In this document: positions 1 to 6,016 of the stretch, piece by piece
Numbering within the stretch: position 1 is the stretch's first letter
Layout of the letters: each line of letters starts with the position of its first letter
Assembly: GCA_041736255.1 (NCBI GenBank)
Contig: JBGSTZ010000027.1
Span: 1 to 23,119 of the forward strand
Direction: 5' to 3'
DNA length: 23,119 nucleotides
DNA from: AVCC01 sp041736255
GTDB lineage: Bacteria > Pseudomonadota > Gammaproteobacteria > Burkholderiales > Burkholderiaceae_D
Made by a program: the position numbers and the translations under genes
The notes under the pieces: model-generated
The model's database searches: none
Told to the model about the DNA's origin: nothing
Seen by the model: only the letters and a program-made list of their open reading frames with translations

Positions 1-2
1 AC

Positions 3-197
3 AACTACGTGAAAATTTACAACCACAACATTCCACAACGCGCTTTAAAGCATCAAACACCGATTCAGGCACTTAAGAAATGGCAGCAAGAAAAGCCTGA
101 TTTGTTCGTGAAACGCGTATATAACCAAGCGGGTCTTGACACCTATCCGGCAGTGAACCCGTCAAACATTTCAGCGCAAGCCTCTTTCAATTTCTGA
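3..197 (+). pseudogene. C-terminal fragment of a DDE (IS481/IS3-like) transposase running into the CRISPR array
   Basis: The reading frame is open from the window edge. It encodes a peptide of the type seen at the end of integrase-core transposases: YNHNIPQRAL, then TPIQALKKWQ, PDLF, and AGLDT near residue 45. In such transposases the protein normally stops close to the final GLDT-like residues. Here the frame continues without a stop through the degenerate last CRISPR repeat (TYPAVNP is repeat-encoded) and ends at a TGA inside the first intact repeat. The transposase part therefore ends at about 143 and the rest is chance read-through. The 5' part of the gene lies outside the window. The family name is from recognition of the C-terminal pattern only; that it is a transposase end is fairly secure, the exact IS family is not. 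Confidence 0.6.
131..158 (-). repeat. Degenerate leader-distal terminal CRISPR repeat
   Basis: The 17 bases at 142-158 (CCTATCCGGCAGTGAAC as printed) match the intact repeats. The first 11 bases are almost wholly different and coincide with the last codons of the transposase fragment. A 32-nt spacer follows normally at 159-190. The break looks like an abrupt junction with foreign DNA, not gradual decay of the last repeat. Confidence 0.85.
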
Positions 198-1720
198 GCT
201 GCCTATCCGGCAGTGAACGTTCCGCAAACACTGCATACACAGACATCGACTTTCTGAGCTGCCTATCCGGCAGTGAACATGCGCGGAGAGCCATCGGCCA
301 TAGTTTTGATTTTCTGAGCTGCCTATCCGGCAGTGAACTGTCTGCGCCTGACAATCGCCCACGAGAAGCGTTTCTGAGCTGCCTATCCGGCAGTGAACGC
401 AATGCGTCTCCTGAGTCTGCGTGTGTTGCGTTTCTGAGCTGCCTATCCGGCAGTGAACTTATCGGCAAAACAGGACGCAGTCAGAAACGTTTTCTGAGCT
501 GCCTATCCGGCAGTGAACAAACCGCAAGTCAAAATCGGCTTTTGGGATGGTTTCTGAGCTGCCTATCCGGCAGTGAACTTCGTCTTTTGACATTGCAAGG
601 GTAAGTAGTATTTCTGAGCTGCCTATCCGGCAGTGAACCTTCTGGCGCTGCTGGTTCCGCTGGTTCTGCTTTTCTGAGCTGCCTATCCGGCAGTGAACCA
701 ATCAATCTTTTAACAGGGTTGCCGGGTAACTTTCTGAGCTGCCTATCCGGCAGTGAACAAATCGACATGTAATTACACGACAGCGTATACTTTCTGAGCT
801 GCCTATCCGGCAGTGAACGCTTCGACATGGTCACGCTCAAAGTTCAGGACTTTCTGAGCTGCCTATCCGGCAGTGAACCAGTCGCCTCTCGCCCATCGCG
901 GCAGCAATACTTTCTGAGCTGCCTATCCGGCAGTGAACGTGCAACACATGCAACCGAGACCATCTCGACAATTTCTGAGCTGCCTATCCGGCAGTGAACT
1001 TCACTATGGAGTTGGGGGCTGAAAATCCATGTTTCTGAGCTGCCTATCCGGCAGTGAACTGCGGTGCACATCGACACTTGGCGGGCTTCCAGTTTCTGAG
1101 CTGCCTATCCGGCAGTGAACAGGCGTCGCTTGATGCTGTACGCCTTGCGCTTTTTCTGAGCTGCCTATCCGGCAGTGAACCACCACAAGCCGATTTTGAC
1201 GTTGTATTTGATTTTCTGAGCTGCCTATCCGGCAGTGAACGTTTTCGAGCTGGTCGATGATGTCTTCCATCGTTTCTGAGCTGCCTATCCGGCAGTGAAC
1301 GCAGGAGACACGATCACGTACGTAGCGGACACTTTCTGAGCTGCCTATCCGGCAGTGAACCCGATCATCACCGGCTGGGACGGCCAGAAGCTTTTCTGAG
1401 CTGCCTATCCGGCAGTGAACCGTTTTGGCGTCGACGGCACCAGCGATACGGTTTTCTGAGCTGCCTATCCGGCAGTGAACGGCAGCGGTACAGGCAGAGC
1501 GCACTACTGGACTTTCTGAGCTGCCTATCCGGCAGTGAACGACTACGTCCACCGTGCCCTCGTTTTCGAGCTTTTCTGAGCTGCCTATCCGGCAGTGAAC
1601 TCTTGTGATTCTGAATGCATGTAATTCAGATTTTTCTGAGCTGCCTATCCGGCAGTGAACGTGCTGCCGGCCGCTGCCATGGCGCGGGTGTTTTTCTGAG
1701 CTGCCTATCCGGCAGTGAAC
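131..1720 (-). CRISPR. Type I-F CRISPR array, 26 intact repeats plus one degenerate, 26 spacers
   Basis: Intact 28-bp repeats start at 191, 251, 311, 371, 431, 491, 551, 611, 671, 731, 791, 851, 911, 972, 1032, 1093, 1153, 1213, 1273, 1333, 1393, 1453, 1513, 1573, 1633 and 1693. They appear identical to one another. In the functional (minus) orientation the repeat begins GTTCACTGCC, has the 5-bp stem CTGCC/GGCAG with loop GGATA, and ends CTCAGAAA, the typical I-F form cut by Cas6f/Csy4 just 3' of the stem. Spacers are 32 nt, except 939-971 and 1060-1092, which are 33 nt. The leader is on the right, next to cas6f, so the spacer at 1661-1692 should be the newest and the one at 159-190 the oldest. 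Several spacers read as open protein-coding segments, as expected of phage or plasmid protospacers, but no source can be assigned from sequence alone. Confidence 0.98.
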
Positions 1721-1775
1721 TAGATCATAAATCACGCAAGTACCTGTCATACAAGCATTTTTCATTAAAAAGAGA

Positions 1776-1802
1776 GTGCCAACCTAAAAAACTAGGCGGC
1801 AC
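1776..1802 (-). terminator. Imperfect hairpin in the leader, possible terminator of the csy operon
   Basis: The arms are GTGCC-AA-CCTA and TAGG-C-GGCAC around an AAAAAC loop. On the minus strand the stem is followed by TCTCTTTTT, a modest U-tract 3' of the cas6f stop. It could end the csy mRNA, act as a structural element of the leader, or both. Confidence 0.4.
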
Positions 1803-1803
1803 G

Positions 1804-1816
1804 TAAGTCATTGATT
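1804..1816 (-). promoter_or_regulatory. Probable IHF binding site in the leader
   Basis: The minus strand reads AATCAATGACTTA, which fits the WATCAANNNNTTR consensus at every defined position. It lies about 84 bp upstream of the first repeat. IHF-assisted leader bending is established for spacer integration in type I-E and has been reported for type I-F Cas1-Cas2/3, so a site here fits an active adaptation leader. Confidence 0.6.
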
Positions 1817-1849
1817 TTTAAAGAGCTGATTCAAATGCGTAAAAAAGGG

Positions 1850-2413
1850 TCAAAACCAGGGGATTGTTGCGCTCTGACTCAAACCATAAGCATTGAAATC
1901 ACCGAGAGTCGCGCTGGACAGGATCGGGTCATGCATGATGAACAGCCTAAAACTCTGGCTAGTACTAGTACTACGTAATTGCACAAAAGGCAGGTGTGCA
2001 AAGCAAGCCAATTCGTCGGGGATGCGTTGCAAGGCTTCTTGCTCGTCAATGTCGTGACGACGCATTAGTCGGCGGCGGAGACGATCAGGATTACTTTTCA
2101 CCTGCACGCGCCTCACTGCACGGTGCTGCGCGTTATCTGGCACCCGCATGGGAGGTGTCAGCCCGACATGGTCACACATCCCAGCGAGCCAATCGCTCTC
2201 CAATAACGCTGACAGCGCCGCAAGATTTCCGTGCAAGCGCAGGCGCCTGCCCAAATGGGGCGCCTGTAAATTGACGCCGGGAAAGCTCACACCAATATGC
2301 GTGCTGCCTTGTGCTACCAGTGCTTTATGTAGTTTGGCATAGAGCACGCTCATGAGTTGATTGGGTGGAAATTCCGGGTCCGGCCGCACATCAATGTCTA
2401 CATGATGGTCCAT
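1850..2413 (-). CDS. cas6f: Cas6f/Csy4 pre-crRNA endoribonuclease
   Basis: This 187-residue protein has the length of Pseudomonas Csy4 (187 aa). It cuts pre-crRNA immediately 3' of the repeat stem and stays bound to the crRNA 3' hairpin as the head of the Csy complex. The N-terminus MDHHVDIDVRPDPEFPP is characteristic. The catalytic His is at residue 29 (AKLHKAL) and the catalytic Ser at 148 (QLRSTST), both at the Pseudomonas numbering. The arginine-rich helix that binds the stem major groove is at about 101-120 (VKSNP then RLRRRLMRR). The protein ends in the conserved PWF. The start codon lies 3 bp after the cas7f stop, so the two genes are probably translationally linked. It is the last gene of the csy operon and abuts the leader. 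Confidence 0.97.
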   Translation of the reverse strand: MDHHVDIDVRPDPEFPPNQLMSVLYAKLHKALVAQGSTHIGVSFPGVNLQAPHLGRRLRLHGNLAALSALLESDWLAGMCDHVGLTPPMRVPDNAQHRAVRRVQVKSNPDRLRRRLMRRHDIDEQEALQRIPDELACFAHLPFVQLRSTSTSQSFRLFIMHDPILSSATLGDFNAYGLSQSATIPWF

Positions 2414-2416
2414 GGC

Positions 2417-3457
2417 TTATTCCTTACCAGCGTCGCCGAACACCCCACCGCGAATCAGAGTCGCCATCACAAAGTGCTGCTGATCCAGCGCAGGTACGTG
2501 GTCTTTGATCAGCCAGTTGTCGAACAGCGAATAGAAATCGTCTTTTAGCTTGGGCTGACGGTAGGCTTTGCCTTGCGTCGTCACCGAGCCGTAGGGTTCG
2601 ACCGCGATGGGGCCGTTTTCTGCTGCATCGGGATACCAGGTGTCGATAGAACGCAGCGCGTTACCCAGCTTTTGCGAGTGCATCCCAGCAATACCGCTGA
2701 CGGCATATAACGTCTTGCTCTTGGTAGCCTTTTTGTCAAGAATCAGTTCTTGTGACGGAAACACTTCCTGCCCAGCGCCAATACGCACAAAAGCCGTGAC
2801 CTGCAACAACACATGTCGGCTACTCGCCAGACCCTCAGCGATCAATGTGCTCAGTTGTTCCAAATCTGGCACCGCATCCATTGGCACATCAAAATGCCGC
2901 AGAGACAGGGCCAAGGCGTCGAAAGTCCAAGTCTGTGCAGACAAGCCCTTGACCAGTTGCTCTACTTGCACATCCACTTGTTCAGCGCCTAGGCGATTGC
3001 GCCAGAGAAAGCGACCGTTGGCGAGGTTGTAGGCGTAACGCCGGGCCAGTTCGGCAAAGCCCTGCGCATCGACATAGCCTTTTACTGTATCAAGCAGTTT
3101 GCGCTGGTAGTCAGAGTTGTTGCAGGCCGACGGTGTGCCCGCACCACCTAGCACGCGTAGTGTGAAAGTTACTTTGAGCGTGTCAGCGTCAGCGGGTAAG
3201 GCGGCTACATCTACGGTTTGCAGGTTGGGGTTCTCGATTGCGGCGTCGAGCTTGGCAGGATCTTGATCCTTGGTTTTCAGACGATTAGAGATAGTGCCGC
3301 GCACCGATTTTTCTCGCACGATTACAGCGGGCCATTTTTGGCTGTTAGCGCGATCAGCCCAAGTACCAGCAAAAAATAAGGCATCGGACGGGTCCAGCTT
3401 ACGTTCGAATGCGAGGACAGAAGCGGTTTTAAGTGTGGTCGTTGAAGCAGTTGCCAT
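2417..3457 (-). CDS. cas7f: Cas7f/Csy3 backbone protein of the Csy surveillance complex
   Basis: This 346-residue protein is close to the usual ~340 aa of Csy3. Multiple copies polymerise along the crRNA spacer, each covering six nucleotides and flipping out every sixth base. Family landmarks are the N-terminal LKTASVLAFERKLDPSDALF, the GTISNRLK segment near residue 55, RVLGGAGTPSACNN near 103-116 and NGRFLWRNRLGAEQ near 148-161. The start is supported by an AAGGAG ribosome-binding site about 8 bases upstream. It lies 26 bp after cas5f in the same operon. The flipping out of every sixth base matters for reading the regulatory target upstream of cas8f. Confidence 0.96.
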   Translation of the reverse strand: MATASTTTLKTASVLAFERKLDPSDALFFAGTWADRANSQKWPAVIVREKSVRGTISNRLKTKDQDPAKLDAAIENPNLQTVDVAALPADADTLKVTFTLRVLGGAGTPSACNNSDYQRKLLDTVKGYVDAQGFAELARRYAYNLANGRFLWRNRLGAEQVDVQVEQLVKGLSAQTWTFDALALSLRHFDVPMDAVPDLEQLSTLIAEGLASSRHVLLQVTAFVRIGAGQEVFPSQELILDKKATKSKTLYAVSGIAGMHSQKLGNALRSIDTWYPDAAENGPIAVEPYGSVTTQGKAYRQPKLKDDFYSLFDNWLIKDHVPALDQQHFVMATLIRGGVFGDAGKE

Positions 3458-3483
3458 GAAAAAACTCCTTGAATTTAGTTGGT

Positions 3484-4506
3484 TTAAGAAATAAGAGCAT
3501 TAGTGGAAACAGGAAAGGAAGGCGCGTGAAAATCGTTGACACAGCGATAGAGCCCCGTAGCTGCATCGTGAACCGGTTCCCATAGCAGATCGTTGACGTC
3601 GTCGAGCCGGTGCGGGCTAATCCACTGCCCTATCGAATAAACGCTTTCAACAAACTGAAATGGAACATTCGGATCACGCGCACCGGTCACAGTGCCAGGA
3701 GCATGCAATTCGGAAAGCGCCACGAAGCCGACTGGAATGGGCACTGTCCAGCCCGGCCGCGTGTCCATCACCCATTCGATGGTTTCGGTGCTGCAGCCGG
3801 TTTTTTCGTTCAGCGTCTGGTGACGAACTGCGCGGTAGTTCAGCCGCGAGAGATCAAGCCAAGCGTCCAGCAGCGTCGCGCCGGGCGCGGTTTGTCGCAG
3901 CGCAATCAGTCGTGCTTGCAGCAAATCATCGCGCGACACCAGCGCAAAACCAGGCAGCCAGCGACGGCTGAGTTTGCGAACATCCTTGCGGCGCGTTTCA
4001 GAGTCATCGTCTATCAAGACCAACTGCGGGCGCGGTGGATAGCGCCGCACACCTGGTAGCGGTGGCATCACGCTACCGCCCGCCACGCGCATGCCAGCAA
4101 CGAGTTCGCCTATGCGTACAGCGAGTTGGGCGCGTTCGGCTTCACTCAATAATGACGACTTCAGTTCAACCTCAAACACCAAGGTGATATCGAGATGAAC
4201 TCGGCCCTCTTCAACAATTGCAGCGGTGCTGCCGTCTTGCAGCACCGGGTTGCGCGTCAGGTGAAAGCTACGGGTGTAGCCACCACGCGTAACTTGCGGC
4301 TCAAAACCGTGACAAATCACGCCGACGCGGAAGAATGCGATGCCCTCTTCAGGTTTCAGACGACGTTCCAGCGCTGTCATGAAGCCCGTGAAGGCAGTGA
4401 TTGCCGGAAACCCCCAGGTCATGGGGCTAGAAATAGCATTGGCGTTTTGCACCCGCAGGCGCGGCAGCACCAGTAGTGCTTTGCTTGATAGTTGTTCAGT
4501 CGTCAT
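3484..4506 (-). CDS. cas5f: Cas5f/Csy2 subunit of the Csy complex
   Basis: This 340-residue protein pairs with Cas8f at the tail of the Csy complex and holds the 8-nt crRNA 5' handle. The sequence MTTEQLSSKALLVLPRLRV followed by NANAISSPMTWGFPAITAF is typical of Csy2, as is the central region around residues 60-90 with HGFEPQV. I chose the ATG at 4506 because family proteins start near the LLVLPRL segment and GGGAGG sits about 6 bases upstream. An in-frame ATG at 4542 would add 12 residues lying entirely within the 3' end of cas8f. With the chosen start the gene overlaps cas8f by 11 bases, consistent with coupled translation. Confidence 0.95.
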   Translation of the reverse strand: MTTEQLSSKALLVLPRLRVQNANAISSPMTWGFPAITAFTGFMTALERRLKPEEGIAFFRVGVICHGFEPQVTRGGYTRSFHLTRNPVLQDGSTAAIVEEGRVHLDITLVFEVELKSSLLSEAERAQLAVRIGELVAGMRVAGGSVMPPLPGVRRYPPRPQLVLIDDDSETRRKDVRKLSRRWLPGFALVSRDDLLQARLIALRQTAPGATLLDAWLDLSRLNYRAVRHQTLNEKTGCSTETIEWVMDTRPGWTVPIPVGFVALSELHAPGTVTGARDPNVPFQFVESVYSIGQWISPHRLDDVNDLLWEPVHDAATGLYRCVNDFHAPSFPVSTNALIS

Positions 4507-5815
4507 AACGACCCTCCCGTTCTTCGGCCTTGATTTGTTCAAGCATCAGCTTGCTCCAGTGCAGGAATGTTGCATCGTCCATTGGCAATGGGTCGAGCAA
4601 TTGCGCGTTGAGCCAGTTGGCAAACAGCGCACTTACTCGCTCGGCGGTGTCGGTGGGTAATGGCAGGCCCGATTGAGCACACGCATCTTCGACGCCTTTT
4701 GGGTCTAGCCAGTGTTTTTCCGCGCTACCGAGATGGCATTCCTGCGTTTGGCTCCAGCCCGAAGGCAAGGAGCGCAGTTCGGCTGAAAACTGCAAAAAGG
4801 CGTCGATCAGATCATTGACCCATTCGTCGCGCCGCTCGCGTGTCTCAAGGTTGTGTGCTGGATCGGTTTTGAGGAACACCAGCAGTGCTTTGACTGTTTC
4901 CTTGACCTCCGTGCGCCAGCCATAGCGGTAAAACATAGAATCGGCGCCCAGTAACGGCTTCAGATCGGCTGATAACCAAACAGGAGGCAACGAGGCCAGC
5001 AGAAAATTGTCCCCGCGCCGTTCACTGTTGAGTTGACTGATGTTCTGCGGTTTGGTGCCACCGAGGTTTTGAATCGCCAGTTGCGGATATTCGCGCACAG
5101 GACGTTCGCTGAACGTGTCGTCTTTCTTAGCTTGACGAGCAGCCTTGGCTTCTTCACTAAAACGGTCATCCTGAATCGCTTGATAGACATAATGTGTCAG
5201 CGAGCTGGCATACAGCGGAGCGAGTAGATTAAAGCTGCTGTCGTCGTGCGGATCAGGGTTATCACCAGTCAGCCAATAAAGCTGTTTGGCGAGAGTGTGG
5301 GAAGCCACCCGACCGCGTGGCTCGATGATCCCGGCAAAAGCGCTCATCAATGTTTCAGCCTGAGTTGGATCGTTGCTCAGTGCTGCCGCCAGATCGACAT
5401 CGCGAGTCAACATCAGCGCCAGCAGATTACGGCCCTGATGTACCAGTTTCAAAAATTTGTAAACATCTAGCGCAGCTGCGTTGCCGACGACATCACTCGC
5501 AAAATCGTCATCAAGGCAATGACTGCCGACTACAGACAACTCAGATAGTGCTTGCGGCGGGCTGTAAAGGTTAGTGCCCTTGGCATCCGGGTGTATGGGC
5601 TTGAGCGAGTGTGTTACTGCTTGAATTTGGCCGACACGCCGTGCAGCGCCTTCGATCCAAGCGGCAGGGACAAATTGCGCTATGAGTTCAGCTCGCTTGA
5701 GAAGCTCCTCGTCGTCATCCTTGAGCTTATCGAGTTTGTCATCAAGGCGCGTCTGCAAAAATTCGGCAATAAGTGCCCGCAAGTCGCTGACGCGCTGCGG
5801 ATCGTGATTTGACAT
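4496..5815 (-). CDS. cas8f: Cas8f/Csy1 large subunit of the Csy complex
   Basis: This 439-residue protein is near the usual 430-440 aa for Csy1. It recognises the CC PAM, forms the tail of the Csy complex with Cas5f, and recruits Cas2-3. The N-terminal pattern (LRALIAEFLQTRL, an acidic/lysine-rich helix at about 25-40, then FVPAAWIEGAARRVGQIQAVTH) and the IKAEEREGR C-terminus are family-like. The order csy1-csy2-csy3-csy4 is canonical. An AAGGAG site precedes the ATG. It is the first gene of the interference operon, and its promoter lies in the 199-base gap shared with the divergent small CRISPR-like RNA. That RNA's pseudo-spacer matches this promoter, which suggests feedback on the whole operon. 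Confidence 0.96.
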   Translation of the reverse strand: MSNHDPQRVSDLRALIAEFLQTRLDDKLDKLKDDDEELLKRAELIAQFVPAAWIEGAARRVGQIQAVTHSLKPIHPDAKGTNLYSPPQALSELSVVGSHCLDDDFASDVVGNAAALDVYKFLKLVHQGRNLLALMLTRDVDLAAALSNDPTQAETLMSAFAGIIEPRGRVASHTLAKQLYWLTGDNPDPHDDSSFNLLAPLYASSLTHYVYQAIQDDRFSEEAKAARQAKKDDTFSERPVREYPQLAIQNLGGTKPQNISQLNSERRGDNFLLASLPPVWLSADLKPLLGADSMFYRYGWRTEVKETVKALLVFLKTDPAHNLETRERRDEWVNDLIDAFLQFSAELRSLPSGWSQTQECHLGSAEKHWLDPKGVEDACAQSGLPLPTDTAERVSALFANWLNAQLLDPLPMDDATFLHWSKLMLEQIKAEEREGRYDD

Positions 5816-5823
5816 TTGGGTTT

Positions 5824-5868
5824 CTCCTTGTTGTTACTAATTTTTATCCATCATACGCTTAGTGATAT
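5824..5868 (-). promoter_or_regulatory. cas8f promoter region containing a PAM-adjacent match to the pseudo-spacer
   Basis: On the minus strand TATGAT (plus-strand 5850-5855) is a good -10 candidate about 35 bp upstream of the cas8f ATG. No clear -35 is seen. AAGGAG at about 5824-5829 is the ribosome-binding site. On the plus strand CC (5848-5849) is followed by ATCATACGCTTAGTG (5850-5864). The pseudo-spacer at 5947-5961 is ATCATTCGCTTCGTG. They agree at positions 1-5, 7-11 and 13-15; only positions 6 and 12 differ. CC is the type I-F PAM and is on the correct side. Binding of a Csy complex here would cover the -10 element. Confidence 0.7.
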
Positions 5869-5894
5869 AAAAACTTACATTTAAATTAAATTCA

Positions 5895-5900
5895 AATAAT
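5895..5900 (+). promoter_or_regulatory. Possible -10 element for the divergent CRISPR-like RNA
   Basis: AATAAT, one mismatch from TATAAT, lies about 20 bases upstream of the first pseudo-repeat. CTTACA at 5874-5879 is a weak -35 candidate with 15-bp spacing. The whole 5870-5910 stretch is very AT-rich, so other -10 choices exist. The promoter is needed by the model but not proved by sequence. Confidence 0.3.
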
Positions 5901-5919
5901 TTTGAATCGTGTAAGCTGC

Positions 5920-6016
5920 GAAAACTGCTGAAAAGCAGCTCAGAAAATCATTCGCTTCGTGTGATTTTTACTGCCGCATAGGCAGCAGGCCGGCCTATAA
6001 AGGCCGGCCTTTTTTT
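5920..6016 (+). ncRNA. Mini-CRISPR regulatory RNA (CreR-like): pseudo-repeat, 19-nt pseudo-spacer, pseudo-repeat
   Basis: Pseudo-repeat 1 (5920-5946) has the stem CTGCT-GAAA-AGCAG followed by CTCAGAAA, identical to the 8-nt 5' handle of the array repeats. The pseudo-spacer is 5947-5965 (ATCATTCGCTTCGTGTGAT). Pseudo-repeat 2 (about 5966-5986) reads TTTTACTGCC-GCATA-GGCAGC, with a fully intact Csy4 stem. The parts not needed for a single crRNA (5' end of repeat 1, 3' end of repeat 2) are the parts that have decayed. A strong terminator follows one base after the second stem. Csy4 cleavage should give a crRNA of about 47 nt (5939-5985) instead of the usual 60. It is transcribed opposite to all cas genes. 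CreR/CreA-type RNAs with this architecture are known from other type I systems; whether this I-F version has been described I cannot tell. Confidence 0.8.
5987..6016 (+). terminator. Intrinsic terminator of the CRISPR-like RNA
   Basis: A 9-bp perfect stem AGGCCGGCC/GGCCGGCCT with loop TATAAA is followed by seven T residues (6010-6016) on the plus strand. No T-run follows it on the minus strand, so it is built to stop plus-strand transcription. The mini-CRISPR unit is the only plausible plus-strand gene upstream. The T-tract overlaps the cas2-3 stop codon (6015-6017). Confidence 0.85.

Larger units (their letters stand above)
1721..1849 (-). promoter_or_regulatory. CRISPR leader between cas6f and the first repeat
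   Basis: This 129-base AT-rich stretch separates the cas6f stop from the leader-proximal repeat, and repeats are read away from it. It contains a perfect IHF consensus (1804-1816), an imperfect hairpin (1776-1802), and a TATGAT -10-like hexamer on the minus strand (1724-1729) with ATGACA 15 bp upstream (1745-1750). The 15-bp spacing is short and the -10 lies only 3 bp from the repeat, so this pair may not be the real array promoter. Read-through from the csy operon is an alternative source of pre-crRNA. Confidence 0.75.

Noticed and set aside
1004..1765. Long minus-strand reading frame with the peptide VHCRIGSSE repeated every 20 residues
   Set aside because: Repeat plus spacer is 60 bases, a multiple of three, so the CRISPR repeats generate artificial open frames. 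The same explains SLPDRQLRN and FLSCLSGSE frames in the array.
1766..1802. Leader hairpin as a tracrRNA-like or anti-CRISPR-associated element
   Set aside because: It has no similarity to the repeat and is adequately explained as a leader structure or weak terminator.
5816..5920. A CreT-type toxin RNA or mini-ORF between cas8f and the pseudo-repeat
   Set aside because: I saw no small reading frame with start, rare-codon run or terminator in this stretch. The match to the cas8f promoter makes cas autoregulation the simpler reading.
5920..5993. A dead remnant of an ordinary second CRISPR array
   Set aside because: The spacer is 19 nt, not 32; only processing-relevant parts are conserved; a dedicated terminator follows; and the spacer matches the adjacent promoter next to a PAM. 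Random decay would not give this combination.
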